From CALHVR01 sp963528625 (lineage in GTDB: Bacteria > Fusobacteriota > Fusobacteriia > Fusobacteriales > Leptotrichiaceae), in the NCBI GenBank assembly GCA_963528625.1, contig CAURVQ010000031.1, positions 1 to 17,522 on the forward strand: a stretch of DNA of 17,522 nucleotides, given 5' to 3'. Below are positions 9,877 to 16,742 of this stretch, piece after piece (within the stretch, counting starts at the first letter, position 1; the number at the start of each line of letters is the position of its first letter). Below the pieces are notes generated by a model. That model worked only from the letters and a program-made list of their open reading frames with translations. It made no database searches and was not told the origin of the DNA. A program made the translations under genes and the position numbers.

Positions 9877-9912
9877 ATTTATTTTATGCTAATTTTAGTT
9901 AGCATATCCTCC
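9877..9912 (-). promoter_or_regulatory. Shine-Dalgarno plus spacer hairpin that may bring it to the epimerase start
   Basis: Reading the minus strand: GGAGGA (9912-9907), then a perfect 8-bp inverted repeat TATGCTAA / TTAGCATA (9906-9899 and 9892-9885) around a 6-nt loop, then AAATAAAT and the epimerase ATG at 9876. The linear distance from GGAGG to ATG is 31 nt, too far for initiation. With the 22-nt hairpin folded the effective distance is about 9 nt. No U-tract follows, so it is not a terminator. The same bases also encode a 9-codon upstream frame (ATG at 9905, TAA at 9881-9879), but its start is only 2 nt from GGAGG. A DNA operator is another possibility. Confidence 0.6.
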
Positions 9913-9919
9913 TTTTTCT

Positions 9920-11380
9920 TTATCTTTTTATAATTTTATTTTTTAATTTTTTTATAATATTAAATACTTTTTCTTTAACTTCTCCATTTATTAATAATTT
10001 TATTACTATTCCAAAATATATAATTTTAATTAAAAATTTCATCAATGATATTTCTTTATTTCCTAAAATTAAAATTATTGGGTTTACAATTATTATAAAA
10101 TATAATAGTAATTTTTTATAATTAAATTTTATTTTATACTTTTTATTAATTATTATCATTTCAACTACAATTCTTATTAAAAATGCAATTAATGTAGTCC
10201 AAGCAGCTATTAACAATGAATATTCCGGGAATTTTGGTATTAAAATTAAATTTCCTCCAACATTAAATATTAAAGCACAAACCGAGAAATAAAAAATATA
10301 CATACTATCTTCATGATAATGAAAGAAATAATCAAGACAAATTAATGATCTTATTACAACTCCAGCTAATATTATTGAAATTGGATTTATAGAATTTTCA
10401 TAACTTGCTGGAAAAATTATTTTCACCATTTCTGGTGCAAAAAGCTGTGCTCCAACACAGACAAAAGCTATTAATGCAACAAAATCTTCCAAACTTTTAG
10501 TTATTCTTGGATTTGTTTTATCTTTTTTCATCGCTTCATAAAATTCTGGTGTCCAACTATTTATAAACGAACTTGTAACTACCGACAAAATTTGTCCACC
10601 TGTATATGCTAAACTATAATCTCCTGCTTGTGAAAATGATGAAAATTTTGCTATTAAAATTCTATCACTAAAATTAACAATTTGATCAGTTAATTCAATA
10701 AATATTAATGGCAATCCATTTTTTATAGAATATTTTATATATTCTGTTTTTATTTTTAATGTAAATTTACCAAAATAATCTTTAAAATAATAAATCAACA
10801 ACAATAAAATTGCTATTAAATTTGCAAATTGATTACCAAAAACTCCCATTTTTAAATTTTTTATAAAAATAATTGTTAAAATATATGTTGTAAAGACTGT
10901 AATCAAACTTCCAACTGCAACCTTTGTATACATTTTTTTCATTCTAAAAAGTGTAGTTGCTAATGTATTTAATGCATTTATTGACGCTATCATAACTGTT
11001 ACTATTACTAACGGATTATAATTAACTTTACTTAAATCAAGTACATATGAAAACAATTTTCTAGCTAATGGCGTAAATAAAAAAATATACATTAATATAT
11101 TAAATATTATTACAATCATAGCAGTTGAAAACATATAGCTTCCTAATTCTTCTTCATTATCTTTTAAATCTATATACTTTTTCATTTGAGCATTATAAAG
11201 ACCTAATCCTAGAACCACAGCAAATAAAGTTGCTATCGGGCCTAATGTTCCCACTATCCCAAACTCTTCTTTTGTCAAAAGTCTTGTAATTATAGGTAAA
11301 AAAATTAACGATCCCATTTTAGTTACTATATTTGATAAACTATAAACCATTGTTCCCTTTAATAAATTTTTATTATTCAT
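9920..11380 (-). CDS. Polysaccharide flippase (Wzx/MATE-like oligosaccharide translocase)
   Basis: A 486-residue integral membrane protein of the polysaccharide biosynthesis/MOP exporter superfamily, which flips lipid-linked oligosaccharide across the inner membrane. The N-terminal signature is visible as SLSNIVTKMGSLIFLPIITR then LLTKEEFG (about 14-41), followed by about 12-14 hydrophobic segments and a basic C-terminal tail (KKLKNKIIKR). The family is well supported but the cargo is unknown. No glycosyltransferase or polymerase is present in the window, so this is not a full capsule cluster here. The start at 11380 lies 11 nt from AGGAG. An earlier out-of-frame ATG at 11387 encodes only four codons and overlaps it. 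The gene heads the six-gene run and has a good extended -10 promoter about 25-30 nt upstream. Confidence 0.9.
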   Translation of the reverse strand: MNNKNLLKGTMVYSLSNIVTKMGSLIFLPIITRLLTKEEFGIVGTLGPIATLFAVVLGLGLYNAQMKKYIDLKDNEEELGSYMFSTAMIVIIFNILMYIFLFTPLARKLFSYVLDLSKVNYNPLVIVTVMIASINALNTLATTLFRMKKMYTKVAVGSLITVFTTYILTIIFIKNLKMGVFGNQFANLIAILLLLIYYFKDYFGKFTLKIKTEYIKYSIKNGLPLIFIELTDQIVNFSDRILIAKFSSFSQAGDYSLAYTGGQILSVVTSSFINSWTPEFYEAMKKDKTNPRITKSLEDFVALIAFVCVGAQLFAPEMVKIIFPASYENSINPISIILAGVVIRSLICLDYFFHYHEDSMYIFYFSVCALIFNVGGNLILIPKFPEYSLLIAAWTTLIAFLIRIVVEMIIINKKYKIKFNYKKLLLYFIIIVNPIILILGNKEISLMKFLIKIIYFGIVIKLLINGEVKEKVFNIIKKLKNKIIKR

Positions 11381-11411
11381 TATTCATTTTTCTCCTACTT
11401 TATATTTTTAT

Positions 11412-11420
11412 ATTATAACA
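11412..11420 (-). promoter_or_regulatory. Extended -10 promoter for the flippase-to-uvrA gene run
   Basis: The minus strand reads TGTTATAAT at 11420-11412, a perfect TATAAT with an upstream TG one base away. The -35 position at 17 bp is only an A-rich stretch, so recognition would rest on the extended -10. The predicted start near 11405 leaves a leader of about 25 nt to the flippase ATG. It lies just downstream of the terminator at 11522-11562, which fits a new transcription unit starting here. Confidence 0.6.
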
Positions 11421-11521
11421 TTTTTTTCTATCTTTTTTTAGTATAAAATTAAAATTTTAAGTTTTTTTTATTTTAAACCTCATATAATATTAAATAATAA
11501 TAAAATAATTATAATAAAGTT

Positions 11522-11562
11522 AAAATAAAAAGAATTACACCTTATAAAATTAGATGTAATTC
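11522..11562 (-). terminator. Rho-independent terminator on the minus strand
   Basis: An 8-bp perfect stem GAATTACA / TGTAATTC (arms 11555-11562 and 11532-11539), with two more pairs possible past a mismatch, is followed on the minus strand by TTTTTATTTT. It lies 10 bp beyond the last stop of the broken small gene at 11572. It would separate the potABC/helicase unit from the flippase unit. There is no comparable T-run on the plus side. Confidence 0.7.
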
Positions 11563-11571
11563 CTTAAATAT

Positions 11572-11694
11572 TTAAAATCTTTCTTGTGCAAAAGGAGTAT
11601 CCATTGTTATTTAATAAAATTTAATACCTGTATTTTCTCCTGCTGCCGTATTTAACATTTTAGTTTGAATAGAACATACTTTAATTATTTTCTG
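11572..11694 (-). pseudogene. Frame-broken coding remnant after the small lipoprotein ORF
   Basis: One frame reads QKIIKVCSIQTK, then MLNTAAGENTGIKFY, a single TAA (11613-11611), then ITMDTPFAQERF and TAA at 11574-11572. It shares no frame with the 40-codon ORF just upstream but begins exactly where that ORF ends. The residue mix looks protein-like rather than random, and a terminator follows at once. The simplest reading is the decayed C-terminal part of a once longer lipoprotein, broken by one frameshift and one nonsense change. I do not recognise the family. It could also be chance, given how short it is. Confidence 0.35.
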
Positions 11695-11803
11695 ATTTTA
11701 AACTATCTAAATAATTGTTATATTCTACTGGTATTTCACTATTATGTTTTACAGTTTTTTGATTCCCACATGCTAAAGTCATCATCATTAATATTTTTTT
11801 CAT
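11681..11803 (-). CDS. 40-residue lipoprotein-like small ORF (possibly the truncated head of a larger gene)
   Basis: ATG at 11803 is preceded by AAAAAGGACATAATA, a fair ribosome site. The peptide starts MKKILMMMTLACGNQK, a very short signal-like core ending in LAC-G, which could be a lipobox with Cys12 as the lipidated residue. The Thr at -3 is a poor match to the consensus Leu. The remaining 28 residues are polar, and the ORF ends in TAA at 11683-11681. Size and layout recall entericidin-like small lipoproteins, but there is no sequence evidence for that family. It follows the helicase by 49 bp on the same strand. The out-of-frame coding remnant immediately downstream makes truncation by frameshift at least as likely as an intact mini-gene. 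Confidence 0.5.
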   Translation of the reverse strand: MKKILMMMTLACGNQKTVKHNSEIPVEYNNYLDSLKSENN

Positions 11804-11852
11804 TATTATGTCCTTTTTATAGTATTCATAAAAAATTAATGTTACATATCAA

Positions 11853-13547
11853 CTATTTTTTCTTACTTTTTTTATCACTTTTCTTTTTACTTTCTGTTTT
11901 TTTAGATTTTTTGCTATCTTTTTTATCAGATTTTTTTCTATTTCTTGATTTTTTACTTTCTTTATTTCCTCCACCAGAAGCTCTTCCACCAGTTGCTTCT
12001 TCTACTAATGGTTTACTATCTTTTTTAGAATTTAAAGCTCTTAAAATATATTCAGCCTCTTGTAAAGGTACTGTAACAAATGAATATTTATCTAATATTT
12101 TAATATCTTTAACTTTTCTACCCGGAGTTTTAGCTTTTTTGTTTAATAAATCAAGCAATCTTCCAACATTATACCCGTCTTTAGATCCTAACGCAATAAA
12201 TAATCGTGTTTTATCTTCAATTTTTACTTGAACATCTGCAATATCATTATAATTTTCTTCTAAAAACTCATCTTCATAAACATGTCTTAATACCGATGCC
12301 AATACTTCTGTTGGATTTTTACCTTCTAATAAATTTTTAGCTATATTTACATAACTTACGTAATCTTCTTCTTTAATTATTTCTTCTACCCAACCTTTTA
12401 ATGCTTCTTTTTTAGCATTTAAAATTTCTTTTACATTTGGTATACTTTCTCTTTTAATATTTGTTTTTGTAACTTTTTTAATTTGTGATAATTTTTTTGC
12501 TTCTCTAGGTGTTACAAATGTAATTGCTATCCCTTTTTGTCCTGCTCTTCCAGTTCTTCCAATTCTATGAACATAAGATTCAGCTTCTTGCGGTATAGCG
12601 TAATTTATTACGTGAGTTAAATTACTTACATCTATTCCTCTTGCTGCAACATCTGTCGCAACTAAAATTGTTAGTACTTTTTTCTTAAATAAATCTAATG
12701 CTTTTTGTCTTAATCCTTGAGTTATATCTCCGTGAATACATTCAGCATCATAATTTCTTGCTTTCAATTTATTTGTTACATCATCAACTTCTGATTTTGT
12801 TCTACAAAATACAATTCCATAAAAGTTTTGTTCATAATCTAAAACTCTACATAATGCTTCAAATTTATCTTCTTGTTTTACTTCATAATAAATTTGTTCC
12901 GTTAAATTTGTAGTCAATTCTTTTTTCTCTACTTTTAATAACTTGTAGTTTTCCATAAATCTTTTAGCTATATTCATTATTTCTTTAGGCATTGTAGCTG
13001 AGAAAAATAACATTTTTTTCTCTTCATTTGTATGTTCTAAAATTGCTTCAATATCTTCCACAAATCCCATATTTAACATTTCATCTGCTTCATCTAATAC
13101 AAAATAATCTAGGTTATCTACTTTTAAAACTTTTTTCTTCATTAAGTCCATAACTCTTCCAGGTGTTCCAACGACTATATCTACACCTTTTTTCAAGCTT
13201 TTTATTTGTTGCTCTATTGAAGCTCCTCCATATACTGCTTGAACTTTTATATCCATATCACCTTTTAACGAATATATTTCATCAGATACTTGATTAGCTA
13301 ACTCTCTTGTTGGTGCTAATATCAACGCTTTTACAGTTTTATCCGGTGTTATTGTTTCTATTATAGGTATCCCAAACGCTGCAGTTTTCCCTGTTCCTGT
13401 TTGTGCTTGTCCTATTAAATGTGTTCTTTCTTTTAATAATTCAGGTATTACTAACCTTTGAATTTCACTTGGTTCTTCAAAACCTTTTTTACTTAAGGCA
13501 TTAAGCATATCATAACTTAATCCCAAATCTTCAAATCTTATTGACAT
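11853..13547 (-). CDS. DEAD-box ATP-dependent RNA helicase, CsdA/DeaD type
   Basis: An RNA-unwinding ATPase of the group acting in cold-shock mRNA handling and ribosome assembly. All core motifs are visible: Q motif ending in Gln30, AQTGTGKT (48-55), PTRELA (79-84), DEAD (152-155), SAT (183-185), TDVAARGID near 298-306 and HRIGRTGR (327-334). A DbpA-type RNA-binding domain spans about 445-508 (TRLFIALG ... YSFVTVP), which separates it from short RhlB/RhlE forms and points to CsdA/DeaD or CshA-like helicases. The last 35 or so residues are almost only Lys, Ser and Asp, a basic RNA-binding tail of low complexity. It lies 33 bp after potC with AAGGA 9 nt from the ATG. No separate promoter is convincing in that gap, so it may be read through from potABC. 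Stop is TAG. Confidence 0.93.
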   Translation of the reverse strand: MSIRFEDLGLSYDMLNALSKKGFEEPSEIQRLVIPELLKERTHLIGQAQTGTGKTAAFGIPIIETITPDKTVKALILAPTRELANQVSDEIYSLKGDMDIKVQAVYGGASIEQQIKSLKKGVDIVVGTPGRVMDLMKKKVLKVDNLDYFVLDEADEMLNMGFVEDIEAILEHTNEEKKMLFFSATMPKEIMNIAKRFMENYKLLKVEKKELTTNLTEQIYYEVKQEDKFEALCRVLDYEQNFYGIVFCRTKSEVDDVTNKLKARNYDAECIHGDITQGLRQKALDLFKKKVLTILVATDVAARGIDVSNLTHVINYAIPQEAESYVHRIGRTGRAGQKGIAITFVTPREAKKLSQIKKVTKTNIKRESIPNVKEILNAKKEALKGWVEEIIKEEDYVSYVNIAKNLLEGKNPTEVLASVLRHVYEDEFLEENYNDIADVQVKIEDKTRLFIALGSKDGYNVGRLLDLLNKKAKTPGRKVKDIKILDKYSFVTVPLQEAEYILRALNSKKDSKPLVEEATGGRASGGGNKESKKSRNRKKSDKKDSKKSKKTESKKKSDKKSKKK

Positions 13548-13580
13548 TAATTTTTTTCCTTCTTTCTTATTTTAACTTTT

Positions 13581-14372
13581 TTATGATAACATATATTTTT
13601 GTAGTTTTCTACTTGATAATGATAAAATTATTGTTCCTATTATTAATATTGTTGATAATGCGTTAATTACCGGTGATACTCCAAATTTTATCATTGAATA
13701 AATTTGTACTGGCAATGTATTTGAATTTGTTCCAGTTACAAAACTTGTAATAACAAAGTCGTCTAACGACAATGTCATTGCCATTAAAAATGCTGATACA
13801 ATACCTGGCATCATAGCTGGTATAATTACTTTTATTAATGTTTGAAATTCATTTGCTCCTAAATCTCTTGAAGCTTCAATTATTGAATAATCAAATTCAT
13901 CCAATCTTGCCATAATTATAAACAACGAAAACGGAATATTGAATGTTGTATGTGCTATAAATATTGTTTTCATGCCTAATTCCACACCTTGATACGCACC
14001 AATTTGCATATTAAAGAATATTAATAACGCAACTCCAATTATCAAATCAGGTAATATAAGTGGTATATAGTTTAAAAATTTAATATATCCTCTTATTTTT
14101 GAATTATACCATTTTATAGCTATTGCACCCAATGTCGCTACAAATACTGAAAATATTGATGATGTCAATCCTATCAATATACTTCTACCAAAAGCCTTCC
14201 ATAAATCTGGTGAATCCATAAATAATTCTACATACCATTTTAATGAAAACCCTTTTAATGCAAAGTTTTTTGATTCATTAAATGATAAAATAACTAACAT
14301 AATTATCGGCATGTAGAAAAATATCATTACTAACACGAAAAACAATAATGACAATCTTCTTTTATCTCCCAT
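13581..14372 (-). CDS. potC: Spermidine/putrescine-type ABC transporter permease PotC
   Basis: One of two permease subunits of an importer for polyamines. The 263 residues are the normal length, with about six hydrophobic segments. The EAA loop that contacts the ATPase is EASRDLGANEFQTL with the following conserved Gly (about 166-190). The conserved SLDDFVITSFVTG segment sits at about 202-214. The ATG overlaps the potB stop by one base (TAATG) with AAGGAGG at 7 nt, so translation is coupled. In the usual operon potD, the substrate-binding protein, follows potC; here the next gene is a DEAD-box helicase. The subunit call is strong; the substrate being polyamine rather than a related cation or iron is inferred from family resemblance. 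Confidence 0.9.
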   Translation of the reverse strand: MGDKRRLSLLFFVLVMIFFYMPIIMLVILSFNESKNFALKGFSLKWYVELFMDSPDLWKAFGRSILIGLTSSIFSVFVATLGAIAIKWYNSKIRGYIKFLNYIPLILPDLIIGVALLIFFNMQIGAYQGVELGMKTIFIAHTTFNIPFSLFIIMARLDEFDYSIIEASRDLGANEFQTLIKVIIPAMMPGIVSAFLMAMTLSLDDFVITSFVTGTNSNTLPVQIYSMIKFGVSPVINALSTILIIGTIILSLSSRKLQKYMLS

Positions 14373-15232
14373 TATTCAGCCTCCTTATCCATTTTCATAC
14401 TTAACCATACTCCTATTGTCGTAATTATTATGAAAATTGTTGATATTGCTGATGCTGCTGGCCAATCTCTTAATTGGAACATTCTACTTGCAATTACATT
14501 TCCTAGCATAATTCCGTCTGTCCCTCCCACTAAATCTGGTACAGCATACGAACCTATAGCTGGAACAAGTGTAAATATAGTCGCTGTTACCAATCCTGAT
14601 TTTATTCCTGGGAAAAATACTTTTACTAATGCTTGAAATTTATTTGCTCCTAAATCACTTGCTGCATCTAACAATGCAAAATCAAATTTTTCTATTGCTG
14701 AATATAAAGGTAAAATTGCATACGGTAAAAATACATAAACACTTATTATTATTACCGCTTTACTATTATACAATAATTCTAACGGCTTTCTCATTTTAAA
14801 AACTGTCATTAAAAATTGATTAACTATTCCATTATTTCCTAATATAGCAATAAATGAAAATACTCTTACTAAAAAATTTGTCCAAAATGGAACAATTATT
14901 AATAACAACCACAAATTTTTATATTTTGATCTTGATATAAAATATGCTGTTGGTATTGCCAAAAACAGTGTTATTAATGTTATCCAAACAGAAATATTCA
15001 AAGTCTTTATTACTATCTTTGCTAAATCAGTTGAAGTAAACAACATTTTATATGAAGCTAATGTATGTTTAAACGGAATTGCAACTCCTCCATAAGCTCC
15101 TTTTTTCAAAATACTAAAATAAAGTATTATTAATGTTGGTATTCCAAAAAATAATGTCATCCAAACACTTATCGGTAAATAATAAAACCATTTTAATAAA
15201 TCAAATTTTTTCCTATCTTTAATTTGTCCCAA
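14372..15232 (-). CDS. potB: Spermidine/putrescine-type ABC transporter permease PotB (TTG start)
   Basis: The second permease of the importer, 286 residues with about six membrane segments. The EAA loop DAASDLGANKFQALVKVFFP is at about 189-208 and the family segment PAIGSYAVPDLVGG at about 224-237. The start is TTG at 15232-15230, one base after the potA stop. It is supported by a GGAGGTG ribosome site (15246-15240) exactly 7 nt away, and the protein then begins GQIKDRKKFD, a plausible cytoplasmic N-terminus. It is flanked by potA and potC with 1-nt spacing and 1-nt overlap, so the three are surely co-transcribed. Confidence 0.9.
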   Translation of the reverse strand: MGQIKDRKKFDLLKWFYYLPISVWMTLFFGIPTLIILYFSILKKGAYGGVAIPFKHTLASYKMLFTSTDLAKIVIKTLNISVWITLITLFLAIPTAYFISRSKYKNLWLLLIIVPFWTNFLVRVFSFIAILGNNGIVNQFLMTVFKMRKPLELLYNSKAVIIISVYVFLPYAILPLYSAIEKFDFALLDAASDLGANKFQALVKVFFPGIKSGLVTATIFTLVPAIGSYAVPDLVGGTDGIMLGNVIASRMFQLRDWPAASAISTIFIIITTIGVWLSMKMDKEAE

Positions 15233-15246
15233 TTTAGTTCACCTCC
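15233..15246 (-). promoter_or_regulatory. Strong ribosome site fixing the TTG start of potB
   Basis: GGAGGTG at 15246-15240 lies inside the last codons of potA, 7 nt before TTG at 15232. No ATG or GTG in frame lies at comparable distance, so the rare start codon is well supported. Confidence 0.75.
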
Positions 15247-16337
15247 ACCAAATAAGCATCTTCATAATGCCAGTAGAAATAAACTTTTTCTTTCCATTCA
15301 AATTGTTCTTCTTCTGTTAAAAATTTTCTATGTTGATCATAGGCATTTATTATCGTTTCTGAACCTTCCATTTTTATAAATAACTTACTTTGAAATCCTG
15401 TATAAATTACTTCGTCTACAGTTCCTTTTATCACTTTGTAGTTATCATTATCCATATATTTAGGCTCTACATCTACTTTTATTTTTTCTGGTCTAAGTGT
15501 CAATTTAACTTTATCTCCAACTTTTACAGGTTTATCAAGTTCAATTTTAAATCTCCCAAACTCTTTATTTTCTGCATAACCATATTTATCGTAAACTTCT
15601 TTAACTATTCCCTCTATAAAGTTTGTTTCTCCTATAAAATCTGCAACAAATTCATTTGCGGGCATTTCATAAATTTCATTTGGAGTTCCTATTTGCAACA
15701 CTTCTCCTTTATTCATGACAGCAATTCTATCCGAAACACTTAACGCTTCCTCTTGATCATGTGTTACAAATACAAATGTTATTCCTACTTCATCATGTAT
15801 TGTATCTAATTCTATTAATAATTTTTGTCTTAATTTTGCATCTAAAGCTGAAAGCGGCTCATCTAGTAGTAAAACTTCTGGCTTACTTATCAATGCTCTT
15901 GCTATTGAAACCCTTTGTTTTTGTCCTCCTGATAAATTAGAAGGCATTTTATCTTTATGCTCTTGTAATCCAACTAATTCTAAATATTTCAATACTTCTT
16001 TTTCAATTTCCTTTTTATTTACTTTCTTTAATTTTAAAGGGAAAGCTACATTTTCATATACTGTCATATTTGGAAATAACGCATAATTTTGAAAAACTGT
16101 ATTGACATTTCTCTCATTTGGCTTCAATTTGTCTATAATCTCACCATTTATAGAAATACTTCCTGAATCTGGTGTTATAAACCCTGCAATCATTCTAAGT
16201 AATGTAGTTTTTCCACAACCTGATGGTCCTAATAACGAAAAAAACTCTCCTTTTTTAATTTCAATATTCACTCCTTTTAGAATTTCATCTTTCCCAAAAG
16301 TTTTTCTTACATTTTTAATCTCAAGATTTTTTTTCAA
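15234..16337 (-). CDS. potA: Spermidine/putrescine-type ABC transporter ATPase PotA (TTG start)
   Basis: The ATP-hydrolysing subunit of the importer. Numbered from my start (367 residues): Walker A GPSGCGKT at 37-44, Q-loop Gln near 82, signature LSGGQ at 134-138, Walker B LLLDEP at about 155-160, D-loop SALD, and the switch His in THDQ at 192. The C-terminal third (about 250-367) is the regulatory TOBE region typical of PotA/MalK-type ATPases. The frame is open 16 codons further to another TTG at 16385. I prefer TTG at 16337 because AAGGAG lies 9 nt before it and the protein then begins right at the ABC domain, while 16385 has no ribosome site. First gene of potABC. Stop TAA is one base before potB. 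Confidence 0.9.
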   Translation of the reverse strand: MKKNLEIKNVRKTFGKDEILKGVNIEIKKGEFFSLLGPSGCGKTTLLRMIAGFITPDSGSISINGEIIDKLKPNERNVNTVFQNYALFPNMTVYENVAFPLKLKKVNKKEIEKEVLKYLELVGLQEHKDKMPSNLSGGQKQRVSIARALISKPEVLLLDEPLSALDAKLRQKLLIELDTIHDEVGITFVFVTHDQEEALSVSDRIAVMNKGEVLQIGTPNEIYEMPANEFVADFIGETNFIEGIVKEVYDKYGYAENKEFGRFKIELDKPVKVGDKVKLTLRPEKIKVDVEPKYMDNDNYKVIKGTVDEVIYTGFQSKLFIKMEGSETIINAYDQHRKFLTEEEQFEWKEKVYFYWHYEDAYLVEVN

Positions 16338-16379
16338 TTCTCTCTTCTCCTTCCAACTCCCAACTGTTATTAATTTGTT

Positions 16380-16397
16380 ATTCAATTTTCATTGAAT
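16380..16397. repeat. Small inverted repeat in the potA leader
   Basis: ATTCAAT / ATTGAAT with a 4-nt loop (GAAA in the minus-strand RNA, a GNRA-type tetraloop). No T-run follows on either strand. It lies between the promoter palindrome and the potA start and could fold in the 5' leader of the mRNA. Confidence 0.35.
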
Positions 16398-16401
16398 TTA
16401 A

Positions 16402-16443
16402 AAATAAGTCTGTTTTATTTTTACAGACTTATTTATTATATCA
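16402..16443 (-). promoter_or_regulatory. potA promoter with a perfect 12-bp palindrome at the start site
   Basis: The minus strand has TGATATAAT (16443-16435), an extended -10. Abutting it is a perfect inverted repeat, AAATAAGTCTGT / ACAGACTTATTT, at 16434-16423 and 16413-16402 with a 9-nt loop. The predicted start near 16428 falls inside the first arm. The arrangement could be an operator over +1, a 5'-end mRNA hairpin, or an early terminator/attenuator, since TTATTTTT follows the second arm on the minus strand. The leader to the TTG at 16337 is about 90 nt. Confidence 0.55.
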
Positions 16444-16489
16444 TATATTTAATAATTTATATACAACTTTTTTTCTTTATTTTAAACAT

Positions 16490-16514
16490 TGTAAATTTCA
16501 ACTTAAAGTGTCAT
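16490..16514 (+). repeat. Probable left terminal inverted repeat of the IS30-family remnant
   Basis: The 25-bp stretch starting TGTAAATTT and ending AAGTGTCAT matches the inverted complement of 17433-17457 at 16 of 25 positions, including the blocks TAAATT and GTGTCA. That degree of imperfect match is usual for IS30-family ends. Confidence 0.5.
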
Positions 16515-16570
16515 ACTTTTATGAAATATATTTTTACTTTTTCATATTTTTTATTTGAGCTTTTTCCATT

Positions 16571-16619
16571 TTTAAAAATAAGAGCCTTGAAATCCTTATT
16601 TTTAAAGCGTTTTTTATTT
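16571..16619 (+). terminator. Terminator-like hairpin inside the left end of the IS remnant
   Basis: A perfect 12-bp stem, TTTAAAAATAAG / CTTATTTTTAAA (16571-16582 and 16595-16606), with a 12-nt loop is followed on the plus strand by GCG and then TTTTTTATTTT. The stem is AT-only apart from one closing GC pair, so its strength is doubtful. IS elements often carry such a signal near their ends to block incoming transcription. Confidence 0.4.
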
Positions 16620-16660
16620 TGGGCATTTAGTTCTTTACATTGTAAGTTTTACATTTTGTG

Positions 16661-16714
16661 TTACATGTAAAGTAAAAAATTATACTTAAACACAAATTAT
16701 TTTTTTGTTAAAAT
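16661..16714 (+). promoter_or_regulatory. Promoter of copy 1 with upstream dyad
   Basis: TTAAAC (16686-16691), 17 bp, TAAAAT (16709-16714), with TG one base before the -10. The dyad TTACATGTAA (16661-16670), preceded by TTTTACAT at 16648-16655, sits about 20 bp above the -35 and looks like an operator. In copy 2 the -10 has changed to TAAGAT. Confidence 0.5.
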
Positions 16715-16742
16715 ATCTATATCAAAAATAGGAGGAAAATCA

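Noticed and set aside
9879..9905. 8-residue leader peptide before the epimerase as a gene
   Set aside because: Its ATG is only 2 nt from the GGAGG core, too close for efficient initiation; kept only as an alternative explanation of the hairpin region.
11385..11387. Alternative ATG for the flippase 7 nt upstream
   Set aside because: It is out of frame and stops after four codons; the in-frame ATG at 11380 is used, though its ribosome spacing of 11 nt is slightly long.
11665..12231. 188-codon plus-strand ORF opposite the helicase tail
   Set aside because: It is a shadow of the Lys/Ser-rich helicase end and the small lipoprotein ORF; no start signal, and Phe/Leu/Ser composition mirrors the A-rich coding strand.
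16392..16670. 92-codon plus-strand ORF crossing the potA promoter and IS left end
   Set aside because: It has no ribosome site, is composed of the hydrophobic residues expected from T-rich DNA (Phe, Leu, Ile, Tyr), and overlaps the promoter, palindrome and IS boundary.
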